DNA from: a virus | Strand: one strand, 5' to 3' | DNA length: 64,000 nt | IMG/VR virus record: IMGVR_UViG_3300009164_000038 | Coordinates: 62,001-126,000 of that record | Part shown: in pieces, positions 1-8,993 of the stretch | How positions within the stretch are numbered: position 1 is the stretch's first letter | How the letters are laid out: each line of letters opens with the position of its first letter | The notes under the pieces: generated by a model | The model's input: the letters and a program-made list of their open reading frames with translations, nothing else | What the model was told of the DNA's origin: nothing | Databases searched by the model: none | Position numbers and translations under genes: made by a program

Positions 1-1283
1 GTTAGGCCATTAGTAAATACCACCCCATTGGGACTGGTATATGTTTTTTTACCCAAGATGTCTGTAGTAACATTAATACCGTCACCTGGGAAATCAACAA
101 TATTAATTCTTCCTATTATAGATTCGTTAAGTTCGTCTTGATAAAATAATGTTGACAGTGGTGCAGTAATTGGGGGAGATAGAACTAAATTATCTTCTGA
201 ATTTTTAAAAAATTCTTTGCCGGCATTTGTTCCATAATTAATTCTAATTTTATAACTCAATGGGATTGATCTAATAAACACCATTTGTATTTTAGAATTT
301 TGATTAATAGTAATTTGCCAAAGACCATGTCTTTTATCTATTGGTACAATATTACCTGTGTAATCAATCCAGTCGTCGGGGTTTGTACTTGTTGATGTAA
401 AAACAACATAGTATTCTTGTGGATACGCTGGCGATCCTTCAATTTGACTTAGTGCATTGTTTCCATTTACCCAGAATTGTCCATCGATTGTAGAGAAAGG
501 ATCGCCAATGGCATAATCTATAAATCCCAATAATGGCATTTTAAAATAATAGTCTTGCGAATCCCTTTCGGGCACTGTAAAAGTAATGGTACCAGAATTG
601 GTACCGTTGTTAGTAACGCCAATGATGTTTCTAGTGGAAATAGTTTGATTAAAATCTTTAAAGCCGTCTGTGCCAACTTCGGTTTGTATCCAAAAATTAG
701 ACCCAACCTGATTAACATTAAATTTATATACTCCGCCACGCACTAATGTTATAGTTGGATTTGGTGTATTATCTTGATTTATAGTAGAATACCCACCTTC
801 ATCATTTCTATTAATTACAAATGTTCTGTCATCACCGGGTGTGCCAGCAGATACAGTAACCGGATCGGTTCCTGTTGGCAACCAGAAATACCTAGTATAG
901 TTAATAAATTTATCCATGTCAATTCTAGGATTGAAACTATAATATTCTGATTCAAACAATCTATTATGATTTTCTATTATACCACCATGAGTTTCGATTT
1001 TTTCTAATAAGTCTTGGTAATCTGCATATAAATCAACACCGTCGCTGGTATTTTTAATAACAACAGCTGGTTCAAATTGATAGTTTTCTCTGCTAACTGT
1101 GGGCTCGTTGATAAAGTTATCGCTGGGCTTATTAACTGGTGAAAACTTTCTTCCTATAAAACCATTGAACTTAGATATTTCTGGTTCGCTGACCAATTGG
1201 TCCAGTGTCGCACCAAGAAATTTCTTATTGGTGTCAGACCGAAATATACTTGGAAGAAGATTTAGTGTCTTTCTGGTTGCCAT
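1..1283 (-). CDS. Large virion structural protein, N-terminal 427 codons (runs off the left edge)
   Basis: Reading from the ATG at 1283 leftwards, the frame is open to the window edge. The protein opens MATRKTLNLLPSIFRSD, followed by FLGATLDQLVSEPE and FNGFIGRKF. I recognise this opening from large structural proteins that follow gp6 in environmental T4-like phages. Further on there is a DKFINYTRYFWLP segment and beta-rich sequence. It starts 20 bp after the gp6 stop with no promoter between, so it is the last visible gene of the baseplate operon. A baseplate or tail-fibre-attachment role is inferred from position only. No catalytic motif is seen. The C-terminus is outside the window, so length and any T4 counterpart (gp7, gp8 or gp10) cannot be decided. 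Confidence 0.8.
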   Translation of the reverse strand, partial: MATRKTLNLLPSIFRSDTNKKFLGATLDQLVSEPEISKFNGFIGRKFSPVNKPSDNFINEPTVSRENYQFEPAVVIKNTSDGVDLYADYQDLLEKIETHGGIIENHNRLFESEYYSFNPRIDMDKFINYTRYFWLPTGTDPVTVSAGTPGDDRTFVINRNDEGGYSTINQDNTPNPTITLVRGGVYKFNVNQVGSNFWIQTEVGTDGFKDFNQTISTRNIIGVTNNGTNSGTITFTVPERDSQDYYFKMPLLGFIDYAIGDPFSTIDGQFWVNGNNALSQIEGSPAYPQEYYVVFTSTSTNPDDWIDYTGNIVPIDKRHGLWQITINQNSKIQMVFIRSIPLSYKIRINYGTNAGKEFFKNSEDNLVLSPPITAPLSTLFYQDELNESIIGRINIVDFPGDGINVTTDILGKKTYTSPNGVVFTNGL

Positions 1284-1303
1284 TGTTTACCTATTGTAAT
1301 ATT

Positions 1304-4300
1304 TTAATAAGTCAAGGATACGCCTTGATTTAATTGCATAGCAGTAACCGCGCTTATAATTTCAACATTTTCAACTGTTGCGGAACTAATAATGATCTCA
1401 TTTGGCTCTGCATTAATTTGATAAAGAGTACCAAATTTAATTGTACTATCTCTTGGTAGTATAATGATGCTAGCAATGTTAGGGCTTAAAATGTGATGTA
1501 GATATGCAGACAATTCGCTGAAATAAAATGTTTCGCCAAAATCCCAATTCTCAACAGCAAAATAATCATTTATAGAATTAATGACAGATACTTTAATATC
1601 TGCATCGCTTACATTTAAATTTGGATTTTTTACAACTTTAAATATTGCCTGTAGATTATTAATGGCTTTAAATCCAAAAATAGGTTTGTATATTGCATTT
1701 TGAAATACAACAGTATCACTAATTGATTTAATTTCATTTAATCCCGAGTACGAGAGAGACAATTCTGTACTAGTCGGCGGGGATGGTTGAGCAATTGAGC
1801 CCGACGTATCATTAATCCATGCTCTATAATCAGCATCATACGAAGCTGTTAATAGATATATATCAATAATATTGCTAACACTAGGATCAATTCTACGTGT
1901 ATTAGGTGAATTGTGTCTATATTGATAATTTAAATTTTGCCTGCCAACAAAATATTTGTATTTTGTTAAACGCTCACTGACATAATTAGCATTTTCAGTC
2001 TTTGAGTGCAAGATTGAATAAAATGCGTCGTCGTCAGGGGCATAAAATAAATCTCCTACTGTATACGATGATGCAACCGAAACAATTTGATCTCGTGTTC
2101 CATACTGAGTAGTAACCTGTGAGGGTTCTAATATATCCAAATTAACATATTTTGTGTATCCTGTACTTGTAGTTAATTCAAAAAATACTAATTTACTTAA
2201 AGTATTTACACTAGGGTTAACTACTAAATTGAATATGTCCGGATCATCGGGTACACCGTCGTTGTCAGTGTCTGAATATGTTATGTATATTCTACTACTA
2301 TCGGTGGTGCCATCTGAATTAGTTACTTTGTCCAAAACGTCCCATACAACTGTTTTCCCGATTGGCATCGGCGAATCTGGTCCAGGATTGGTTCCAAGTA
2401 TTTTTATATGATCGTATATTATACTTGCTGTTTTACTATCATAAACTTTTAATGCCTCATCATAATAAAATGTTGTCTCCATTGGACTATAGAAAACGTA
2501 ATTAATACCTTTATAGCTAACAAGATATGTACCATTATCGTTACTATAATCAAATTTAAGCGACCATTTATTCAATGATATATCCGTCGGGCTTGCTAAT
2601 TGCCAATTCTGCATTGTTGAATTATAATATATAGCAAAATTCTTATAAGATGTTATATTATTAACTAATGCTGTTGTGAATCCTGCTCCAAAATTACTTT
2701 TGTAAGCTGGTACAATATATTTAATTATAGCTCCTGTGGGTACTTTAGTGTTTAACGATACCGGGCCCGATCCGTTAGTAAAATTACCCAATCCATCATT
2801 TGTGCCATCACCAACAACATCAACTACAGCCGCATATAGTTCAAGTTTGTCTTCGGGGCTAGCCGGTGCACCAGTTATTAAATTGTTTCCTGCATTGAAG
2901 AAACTACCATTTGGGGCAACAAATCTTATAATGGCACCTGCTTTTAAATATTTTGCCACCGACCCTAATGCTCTCACCGACAGCGGAGTAAACGAAGGGT
3001 TAATAAAATAACCATTTGAACTATTACTTCCTACTGTACTTAAATGCCAAGATACCGATGCTTCTGTTGCTTGCCCGACTGTTGTTGCAAAATAGTTAGG
3101 ATCTCTTGTATCATGGTCGGTTGCTATAAAATTAACACCCGGAGCATTCCTACTGGCTCCTAATAAAGTAAAATCGGTTACACCAACTTTATTAATAATA
3201 TAGCGTTTACCTGTAACTAATGCAGTAGCCGGCGTTAAACTATTTGATGAATTAACAACTGTTAAATTCTTATAATAATAATGTAAAGAACCCCTATTAG
3301 GAATAATGGTATTAATTATTTGATTATATACAACTTTACGAACATCATTTGCAGATACAAAACCAAATGTAAAAGAGCGTATATATTCTTCAGTGTAAAT
3401 TGCTCCATCTTGTCCAAATGTATTGGTGCTACTATACTTTCCTGTAGTATCCAACATGTCAAGATATCTGCTCAACCCACTGCTAGTTCTATTAATAGAC
3501 TTAGCTTTAATAATATTGCTAAAAGATGTGTAAGGCAGTATGTTATAATCTTCGCCAGTTATCATACGATTTTGCGTATAATATTGCTGAGGTGCTTTTT
3601 GTTTTATTGCATCTGTTGATTCAGTTGGTACTGCATTTACTACTGTGTATTTTAAACTAGCACGGATAGTAATTGTTTCTGGCCTATTTTTTCTACTAAC
3701 ATAGTTAATAGATATAGCAATTGATCGCATCTCGTCGGGTGTTATTTTATAATTCAACCCATTGCTAGTTCTGTAGTATAATCTGAAGTCGCCTTGCGGT
3801 ACATTTGAGAATGCCCCATCACCGAAAGTTAAGTTAATTTGATCTGACGCTCTGGTACCAATTTGATATAGATTTCTATCCTTAACTTTGTTGTATATAA
3901 TATTAATACCAGTAGTAGAAGGAACAGGTGACCACAATGATTGTGTTGTTCCGTCGCTGTTTAGTTTATATAACCAAACATCATTATTATTAATATTGTT
4001 AATGTCGATGTTAACAACTTTATTTGGAACTGCTTCTGGTATGTTGAAGTCAAAGCTAGCTATCTCACCTTGTTTGAAATAAAAGAAAAATCCTGTACTA
4101 TTACTTGAGTTTCCGTTATTGTCAGTTCTATATAGAAGATTAAATGCCTTTTGATAGTCAGGTGCCGATTCGTATATATACGTTTTGCCTACACTGGTTC
4201 CGCTCACTACTTCAAAGGAAGATGTGGTTTCTTCAATTGTTGCTTCGAATCTAAAAATAGGAATTACAGTAGATATATTGTTTATACTGTATTCGTCAGT

Positions 4301-4849
4301 TATAATTCCGTTTATAACCTGGCTATGGGCAGGTTTTCCTATGATTTGGCTACCAACCAATGCTGCATTTATAATAGTAGTAAACTGTTCTAGCCAATTG
4401 TCGTTTGCTGGATCATTCCATGTAATAATAGTATTACTCAAATCAAATGCATTGCTATCAAATAGAGGTTCAGTTGTGCTTACACTTTCAATTTTCAAAT
4501 ATCCACTAGCTGGCACATTTCTTTTAGGATTGTAGCTAACTAATTTTGCTAATTTTAATACGCTATCTCTACGTTCGGCGGTATCAATGAAATTCTCTCT
4601 AGCGTTTAAATCAGTCCTAAACGCTAAATTTTGCCCCATAAATGCTAGCAAATCAATTAATGCAACAAATTCACTGCTCTCTGTAAAGTCGTTAAAGTCT
4701 TCAGGATAGTATAATTTGATATAATCAATCATACTCTTACGCAATGTTTCAAAGTCGTAGGTAGTAAAATCAGCCTCGCGGAAGGTTTGATAGATTTTTT
4801 TCCAGTTTTCTGCTGCAAGCAGTCCGGTTTGTCGAGATATAATAGCCAT
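1304..4849 (-). CDS. 6: Baseplate wedge protein gp6 (enlarged, 1181 aa)
   Basis: The N-terminal 120 residues carry the gp6/baseplate-J signature: ENWKKIYQTFREADFTTYDF, a segment about SFKSMIDYIKLYYPEDFNDF-like residues 38-58, then LLAFMGQNLAFRTDLNARE and VSYNPKRNVPASGYLKI. In T4, gp6 forms the dimeric ring that ties the wedges together. This version is 1181 aa against about 660 in T4. Much of the surplus lies in the middle (residues about 530-800) and includes a GVTDFTLLGAS-type module (about 536-600) also present in the fibre protein at 32334. The C-terminal part (YKPIFGFKAINNLQAIFKVV onward) looks like the conserved gp6 core. A late-promoter motif AATAAATA lies 20 bp upstream, so the gene can be expressed apart from the genes before it. 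Confidence 0.93.
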   Translation of the reverse strand: MAIISRQTGLLAAENWKKIYQTFREADFTTYDFETLRKSMIDYIKLYYPEDFNDFTESSEFVALIDLLAFMGQNLAFRTDLNARENFIDTAERRDSVLKLAKLVSYNPKRNVPASGYLKIESVSTTEPLFDSNAFDLSNTIITWNDPANDNWLEQFTTIINAALVGSQIIGKPAHSQVINGIITDEYSINNISTVIPIFRFEATIEETTSSFEVVSGTSVGKTYIYESAPDYQKAFNLLYRTDNNGNSSNSTGFFFYFKQGEIASFDFNIPEAVPNKVVNIDINNINNNDVWLYKLNSDGTTQSLWSPVPSTTGINIIYNKVKDRNLYQIGTRASDQINLTFGDGAFSNVPQGDFRLYYRTSNGLNYKITPDEMRSIAISINYVSRKNRPETITIRASLKYTVVNAVPTESTDAIKQKAPQQYYTQNRMITGEDYNILPYTSFSNIIKAKSINRTSSGLSRYLDMLDTTGKYSSTNTFGQDGAIYTEEYIRSFTFGFVSANDVRKVVYNQIINTIIPNRGSLHYYYKNLTVVNSSNSLTPATALVTGKRYIINKVGVTDFTLLGASRNAPGVNFIATDHDTRDPNYFATTVGQATEASVSWHLSTVGSNSSNGYFINPSFTPLSVRALGSVAKYLKAGAIIRFVAPNGSFFNAGNNLITGAPASPEDKLELYAAVVDVVGDGTNDGLGNFTNGSGPVSLNTKVPTGAIIKYIVPAYKSNFGAGFTTALVNNITSYKNFAIYYNSTMQNWQLASPTDISLNKWSLKFDYSNDNGTYLVSYKGINYVFYSPMETTFYYDEALKVYDSKTASIIYDHIKILGTNPGPDSPMPIGKTVVWDVLDKVTNSDGTTDSSRIYITYSDTDNDGVPDDPDIFNLVVNPSVNTLSKLVFFELTTSTGYTKYVNLDILEPSQVTTQYGTRDQIVSVASSYTVGDLFYAPDDDAFYSILHSKTENANYVSERLTKYKYFVGRQNLNYQYRHNSPNTRRIDPSVSNIIDIYLLTASYDADYRAWINDTSGSIAQPSPPTSTELSLSYSGLNEIKSISDTVVFQNAIYKPIFGFKAINNLQAIFKVVKNPNLNVSDADIKVSVINSINDYFAVENWDFGETFYFSELSAYLHHILSPNIASIIILPRDSTIKFGTLYQINAEPNEIIISSATVENVEIISAVTAMQLNQGVSLTY

Positions 4850-4869
4850 GTTATAAGACTCTGTTCATA

Positions 4870-4877
4870 TATTTATT
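4870..4877 (-). promoter_or_regulatory. T4-type late promoter, AATAAATA, for gp6
   Basis: The minus strand reads AATAAATA here, matching the NATAAATA late-promoter consensus known for T4-like phages of cyanobacteria and close to T4 TATAAATA. It sits in the short gp25-gp6 gap, 20 bp before the gp6 start codon. Confidence 0.5.
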
Positions 4878-4896
4878 ATGTAATAAAAGTGGGTTG

Positions 4897-5271
4897 TTAA
4901 CTATAAGTTAATTGATTTGACGCTCTACTAAATTTTAACGCCATTGTTCCGGTTTGATTTGTTAGTACATAACGGAGATTTAGGTTGATCTGTAAACCAT
5001 GTTCAAACTCAGTTACTGATATTCTGTCGGCTGAAATCCTGGGATCATAGTCAATAATTTCCTTGACGTCCCGAGATACTAAATCTTTGATGTCTGGGGA
5101 CATCGGTTCAAATAAAAGTCCCCAAATAATTGTTCCAAATTTGGGATTCATTAACTTTTCGCCTTTACGAATTGAAAAGTGATTGAATAAATCTTGCTTA
5201 ATTAAGTCAAAGTCAACTAGCGTAAATTTACGCATTCTGTTGTAGGTACTAAATCCTTTATATGTAGTCAT
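4897..5271 (-). CDS. 25: Baseplate wedge protein gp25
   Basis: At 124 aa the length matches T4 gp25 (132 aa). The GPW/gp25 family core is visible: LIKQDLFNHFSIRKGEKLMN, PKFGTIIWGLLFEPM, and DVKEIIDYDPRI about residues 68-80. gp25 is the small wedge protein conserved in all contractile injection machines; it sits at the sheath-baseplate junction and forms the core bundle with gp6. It lies between gp5 (8 bp away) and gp6 on the same strand, the usual partner arrangement. Confidence 0.93.
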   Translation of the reverse strand: MTTYKGFSTYNRMRKFTLVDFDLIKQDLFNHFSIRKGEKLMNPKFGTIIWGLLFEPMSPDIKDLVSRDVKEIIDYDPRISADRISVTEFEHGLQINLNLRYVLTNQTGTMALKFSRASNQLTYS

Positions 5272-5279
5272 AATAGTAT

Positions 5280-7421
5280 TTAAGTTTTCTTGGCCAGCAC
5301 GTTGGATGCATATCGACCCATGTTATAATAAGAAGTCCCAGTGGTTCCGTTAGCATCTGCGCCGCCTCCAGTATTCTTCCATTTTGTTGCATCGCCGGCT
5401 CCTAGTAGGTGACTTGTTGCTAACATGCCAGATACATGTTCTTTACTGTCGCCCGGTTGAACGCCTCCGGTGTTTCGTAAACTAGCATAATTTTTATCTA
5501 GTAGACCATCCATTGATTTCTCCTGTGCATCGTGATTACGTAAAAAGTCCTCTTTAGAGTTTACACCGCCTTTTCCGGTCCAACTTGAAGGATAATTAAC
5601 GGCTTTTGTTCCATATTTAGCGTATGCATCAGGTTTAATATATCCTTCATCCCTTAATGCACCTGCACCAATTTGATATTTTCCTAAATAATTTCCTCTA
5701 TTAGCTTCTACTGCATCATACCTGCCACCACTTTCGTTATGTGCTATTTGTGTTTTTAGTGCTTTTTTATCTATAGGATCTAGAGGACCTACCCCTTTAT
5801 TAGGAGTTGGGTTATCTTTACTATACATAGAAGAAGTTGGTACTGGATTTTTAAGTCCTTGTGATGCAGCAGAAGATGGTCCGGATCCACTACCAGATTG
5901 TCCGCTAACGACCGGGTTTCCTTTACTATCTGTTTTAGCGCCGCCCTTGCCTGTGCTTAGTTTTGAACTGTCGCTGCCACTACCGCCGCTACTACTGCTG
6001 CCACTGCTACTGCTACTACTGCCGCGGCCTGCTGCACTTCTTGCTCCGCTAGCTGCCGGGCTTGGTTTTCCACCTTTGCGAGGCCATGGTTCGTGTGTCG
6101 GTACAACACTTGCTATACTTTTTAATGCTGAGGCTTTTGTTTGCCATTGTCCGCTGCCGTCAAGTTCGGCTTCGTTTACATTGTTAACAGTTATTTTAGT
6201 CGGCTTTGAGACTGTTGGTCCTTCGCCAGAGTTTAATTTTATTAAACCGGCCGACATTGTTAAAGTAGGACCACATTTGAAGCTACCCGCTCCAGATGGA
6301 TTTATGTCAATTGTAGACTCGCTTCCAATTTCAACCCCATTGCCAAATATAGTAGTCTTAGCACTAGAAGTTGATGTTATTAATTCGGATTCTGATTGAA
6401 TAGATGTTTTAGCAAATAAACTAAATTTACCACCCACATTTATTTTAAAATCTTTGTCAGCGTGGAAATTGAAATCGCCTTTTGCCCTAAAATTTATATC
6501 TTTATCACTGAAAATATTAACATCGCCTTTTTCGGTTAATTCAACCCACGCCGTGCCTTTACTATTACCAATGTAAAATATATCCTGAGAGTCATTCATT
6601 ATAATTTGATGACCACCCGACGAGCGTAATCTGAATATTCTATTCTTGTCTGAAAAATCGCCGTCGTCCATTACAAACGTATGCCCACCGTTACGTGTAT
6701 AAACAAATTCGTCTTTACTAGCGCCCGGAAACGGTTGTCCCGGGGTGCTAATTCCAAACACTCTACTAGGACTTTCACGCTGGCTACTACTGCTCATGAC
6801 TCCGCGTTCAAGATCTCTATCGAGTCCTTGTGTTAATAAAATTTCAATTTGCGGTTCATGTAACGGTTTCTTTATATTAGTAAAGTCCGACCAATCTTGT
6901 TCTTTGTTTTCGTTAAAATCTACCGTTGGCAAAACCGTTGGCTTTTTCATTTTTTTAACGGCGCCGCTATTAATTCCTTCTGTGTCGTAGGTATTTGAAC
7001 CCGAAATGCCAGGAACCATATGTTGTCCCAATTGCGAAGGTATACATGCAAACCAAAATCCACGTTGTGGATCTCCGGCAATAAAAGTACACATGACAAA
7101 ATTATCTACATCTGGCGGTGTAAACCAAAATCCGTAAGTGTGTCTGACATCTTTGAATGTATTTTTCTTATTGTCGGGTTCTTGAGATGTAGAACCAAAG
7201 AAAGGGCTTGCATAGCTAACAGTTCGCCAATTAGAAACATCGTTTTCGTCACCGGCACCTAAATCAGGAATCCATACTTGCAATCGGCCTTGACGTATTG
7301 TATCGTAATTGTTTTTTATTTTTCCTATATATGGACCCGAATCAAATCGTACGCCCGGCGCATCTTCCCTACGTATATAGTCGGGTACTTTTTTTCCTAT
7401 TCTTCTATCGGTTTTAGACAT
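5280..7421 (-). CDS. 5: Baseplate hub/spike protein gp5-like with C-terminal lytic domain
   Basis: 713 aa. Residues about 25-170 form a gp5-type OB-fold (YIGKIKNNYDTIRQGRLQVW, then YASPFFGSTSQ and FVMCTFIAGDPQRGFWF). Residues about 250-400 resemble the gp5/VgrG triple beta-helix spike (SGGHQIIMNDSQD, then repeats of the type GDVNIFSDKDINFRAKGDFN). A Ser/Gly-rich linker follows at about 450-500. The last 160 residues look like a muramidase or lytic transglycosylase: IAHNESGGRYDAVEANRGNY with candidate catalytic Glu563, then LGKYQIGAGAL. In T4 the lysozyme (a different, GH24 type) lies between OB-fold and spike; here it is at the end. Role: membrane-piercing tip that locally opens peptidoglycan at injection. 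The enzyme class is inferred from motif shape only. Confidence 0.88.
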   Translation of the reverse strand: MSKTDRRIGKKVPDYIRREDAPGVRFDSGPYIGKIKNNYDTIRQGRLQVWIPDLGAGDENDVSNWRTVSYASPFFGSTSQEPDNKKNTFKDVRHTYGFWFTPPDVDNFVMCTFIAGDPQRGFWFACIPSQLGQHMVPGISGSNTYDTEGINSGAVKKMKKPTVLPTVDFNENKEQDWSDFTNIKKPLHEPQIEILLTQGLDRDLERGVMSSSSQRESPSRVFGISTPGQPFPGASKDEFVYTRNGGHTFVMDDGDFSDKNRIFRLRSSGGHQIIMNDSQDIFYIGNSKGTAWVELTEKGDVNIFSDKDINFRAKGDFNFHADKDFKINVGGKFSLFAKTSIQSESELITSTSSAKTTIFGNGVEIGSESTIDINPSGAGSFKCGPTLTMSAGLIKLNSGEGPTVSKPTKITVNNVNEAELDGSGQWQTKASALKSIASVVPTHEPWPRKGGKPSPAASGARSAAGRGSSSSSSGSSSSGGSGSDSSKLSTGKGGAKTDSKGNPVVSGQSGSGSGPSSAASQGLKNPVPTSSMYSKDNPTPNKGVGPLDPIDKKALKTQIAHNESGGRYDAVEANRGNYLGKYQIGAGALRDEGYIKPDAYAKYGTKAVNYPSSWTGKGGVNSKEDFLRNHDAQEKSMDGLLDKNYASLRNTGGVQPGDSKEHVSGMLATSHLLGAGDATKWKNTGGGADANGTTGTSYYNMGRYASNVLAKKT

Positions 7422-7433
7422 GTTTGTTTACTC

Positions 7434-8993
7434 TTATGCTGGGAAAACTTTAATTAAAGATAATGTTTGAGTAAACTGACCTCTTTCAAGAACATTGTCT
7501 ACTGTCATTACTCTATATGTGCCACTAAACGCTGTTTTTTCACTATTGCTAAAATCATACGTATCAGAACTTGGATTTATGTCTGTCGGAGTTCTGAAGT
7601 TAATTTCAACAAATAACTCTCCGCCATCCATAGAGAAACTACCGTGTTTATCAAGAGTTCCTGCAGAATCTTTGCTGTCCTCGGGTTTAAAAAATATATC
7701 ATCTTGTTTGATATATGCAGGATCCCCTGCTATTTTTAAATTAATATTAATCATATCTCCACGCGAATCGGTAAACATTGATCTAACCAAATCATTTGAT
7801 GCAACATTTTTTGTATCGTTTGCGCCTTGGGAGGAAGTTGATACATCGGCTTGTGTAGCAACAGTTTTTACATGTTTTGGATCTAATTTATTGGAGCCAG
7901 GGGACGGAGTATTTCCTTTATCTTCTTCTTGTTTTTTAGGAGTTTTATCAATTTCAACTTTTTTCAATTTATCTCTATTTGCAGTCATTGCTGTATAAAA
8001 AACAACATTAAAATCTATATTAAAATCCAATATGTCTTGATTCTGTCCAGTGTACAAATAATTATATATTCTAGAAATTTTTGTTGGCATCTTCATTGGA
8101 GCGTCAGGATATTTTGTATTATGATAATTGGCTTTTTTAACATGATATATAAACTTTTTTTGATAAATTTTTCTAAAATTATCAAATTTTAATATTTTAA
8201 TTTCAGGAATAACTCTCCAAGATTTTATAACGTCGTCACCGCTTTTACCAACTTGTTCTGCCATATAACTGCTATTTCTTATAACTTGACTAATTACATC
8301 AATAATAGAAGTTCCTGCATTAATAGGTATCGCTTGATATTCTAAATCTACTTGCGCGGCAGACCCACCATCTGCGGCACGTTTTCCATCTTTGTCAGTA
8401 GCCGACGGATTTGATTTATTTGCCATTGGTGTAGATCTTACATTATTTCTTTTTTCGTAAACAATTATAGCATCACCTATTGCCGAATCAAATTTAAACT
8501 CATATATGTCAGGGAATTCTTGATATTTGGCCTCATCTGCTGCCAATTTTTTTTGATAACTATTTAACGCTAGTGCATAACTACCTTTGTCTTTACTTTC
8601 ACTACTAAAAAATTCTTTAACAGTTTTAGCAGTTACTTCATTGAAAGCTGGTGTTGAAACAGAGTTTGTTTGAAACGCAGCATGATTATAAGGAATACCA
8701 TGGAACTGATAGCTTGCCCCATTAGATGTTGCCGATATCTTACACTCAATTAATTTAATAGGAATGTATTTTGTATGTCCCGATATTAATACAGACTTGT
8801 CGTCGGTGGTATTAGCAAAGAAATCAATTTGCATCACAAATGGCATTTCATTCCAATTTTTTGCGCCAATGGTATCTGCTACGGTGAGTATCTTATCTAG
8901 TAATGTCATACCAAACGGTTCTAAAACTGTAAATTGCATATCTATTACATTACTGCCGCGAGTACGTTGATTCATTCCTATTATGGTAGTCAT
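7434..8993 (-). CDS. Baseplate hub protein, main part (gp27-like position)
   Basis: 519 aa. It starts MTTIIGMNQRTRGSNVIDMQ, followed by FTVLEPFGMTLLDKIL, GAKNWNEMPFVMQIDFF and KYIPIKLIECKI. This pattern is familiar from hub proteins next to gp5 in environmental T4-like phages. The family, its place directly before gp5, and the FRTPTD..YRVMTVDNVLERGQFTQTL ending (typical of hub proteins that cap the tube) suggest a gp27 equivalent, the trimer that joins spike and tube. The ATG overlaps the stop of the upstream gene by four bases (ATGA), so translation is probably coupled. I recall relatives in which the upstream C-terminus and this N-terminus are one polypeptide, so this may be a split gene. 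The function is likely; the gp27 name is not certain. Confidence 0.7.
   Translation of the reverse strand: MTTIIGMNQRTRGSNVIDMQFTVLEPFGMTLLDKILTVADTIGAKNWNEMPFVMQIDFFANTTDDKSVLISGHTKYIPIKLIECKISATSNGASYQFHGIPYNHAAFQTNSVSTPAFNEVTAKTVKEFFSSESKDKGSYALALNSYQKKLAADEAKYQEFPDIYEFKFDSAIGDAIIVYEKRNNVRSTPMANKSNPSATDKDGKRAADGGSAAQVDLEYQAIPINAGTSIIDVISQVIRNSSYMAEQVGKSGDDVIKSWRVIPEIKILKFDNFRKIYQKKFIYHVKKANYHNTKYPDAPMKMPTKISRIYNYLYTGQNQDILDFNIDFNVVFYTAMTANRDKLKKVEIDKTPKKQEEDKGNTPSPGSNKLDPKHVKTVATQADVSTSSQGANDTKNVASNDLVRSMFTDSRGDMININLKIAGDPAYIKQDDIFFKPEDSKDSAGTLDKHGSFSMDGGELFVEINFRTPTDINPSSDTYDFSNSEKTAFSGTYRVMTVDNVLERGQFTQTLSLIKVFPA

Noticed and set aside
5947-6399. Plus-strand frame of 150 codons opposite the gp5 linker
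   Set aside because: Leu/Pro runs are the complement of the Ser/Gly linker codons; a shadow frame.
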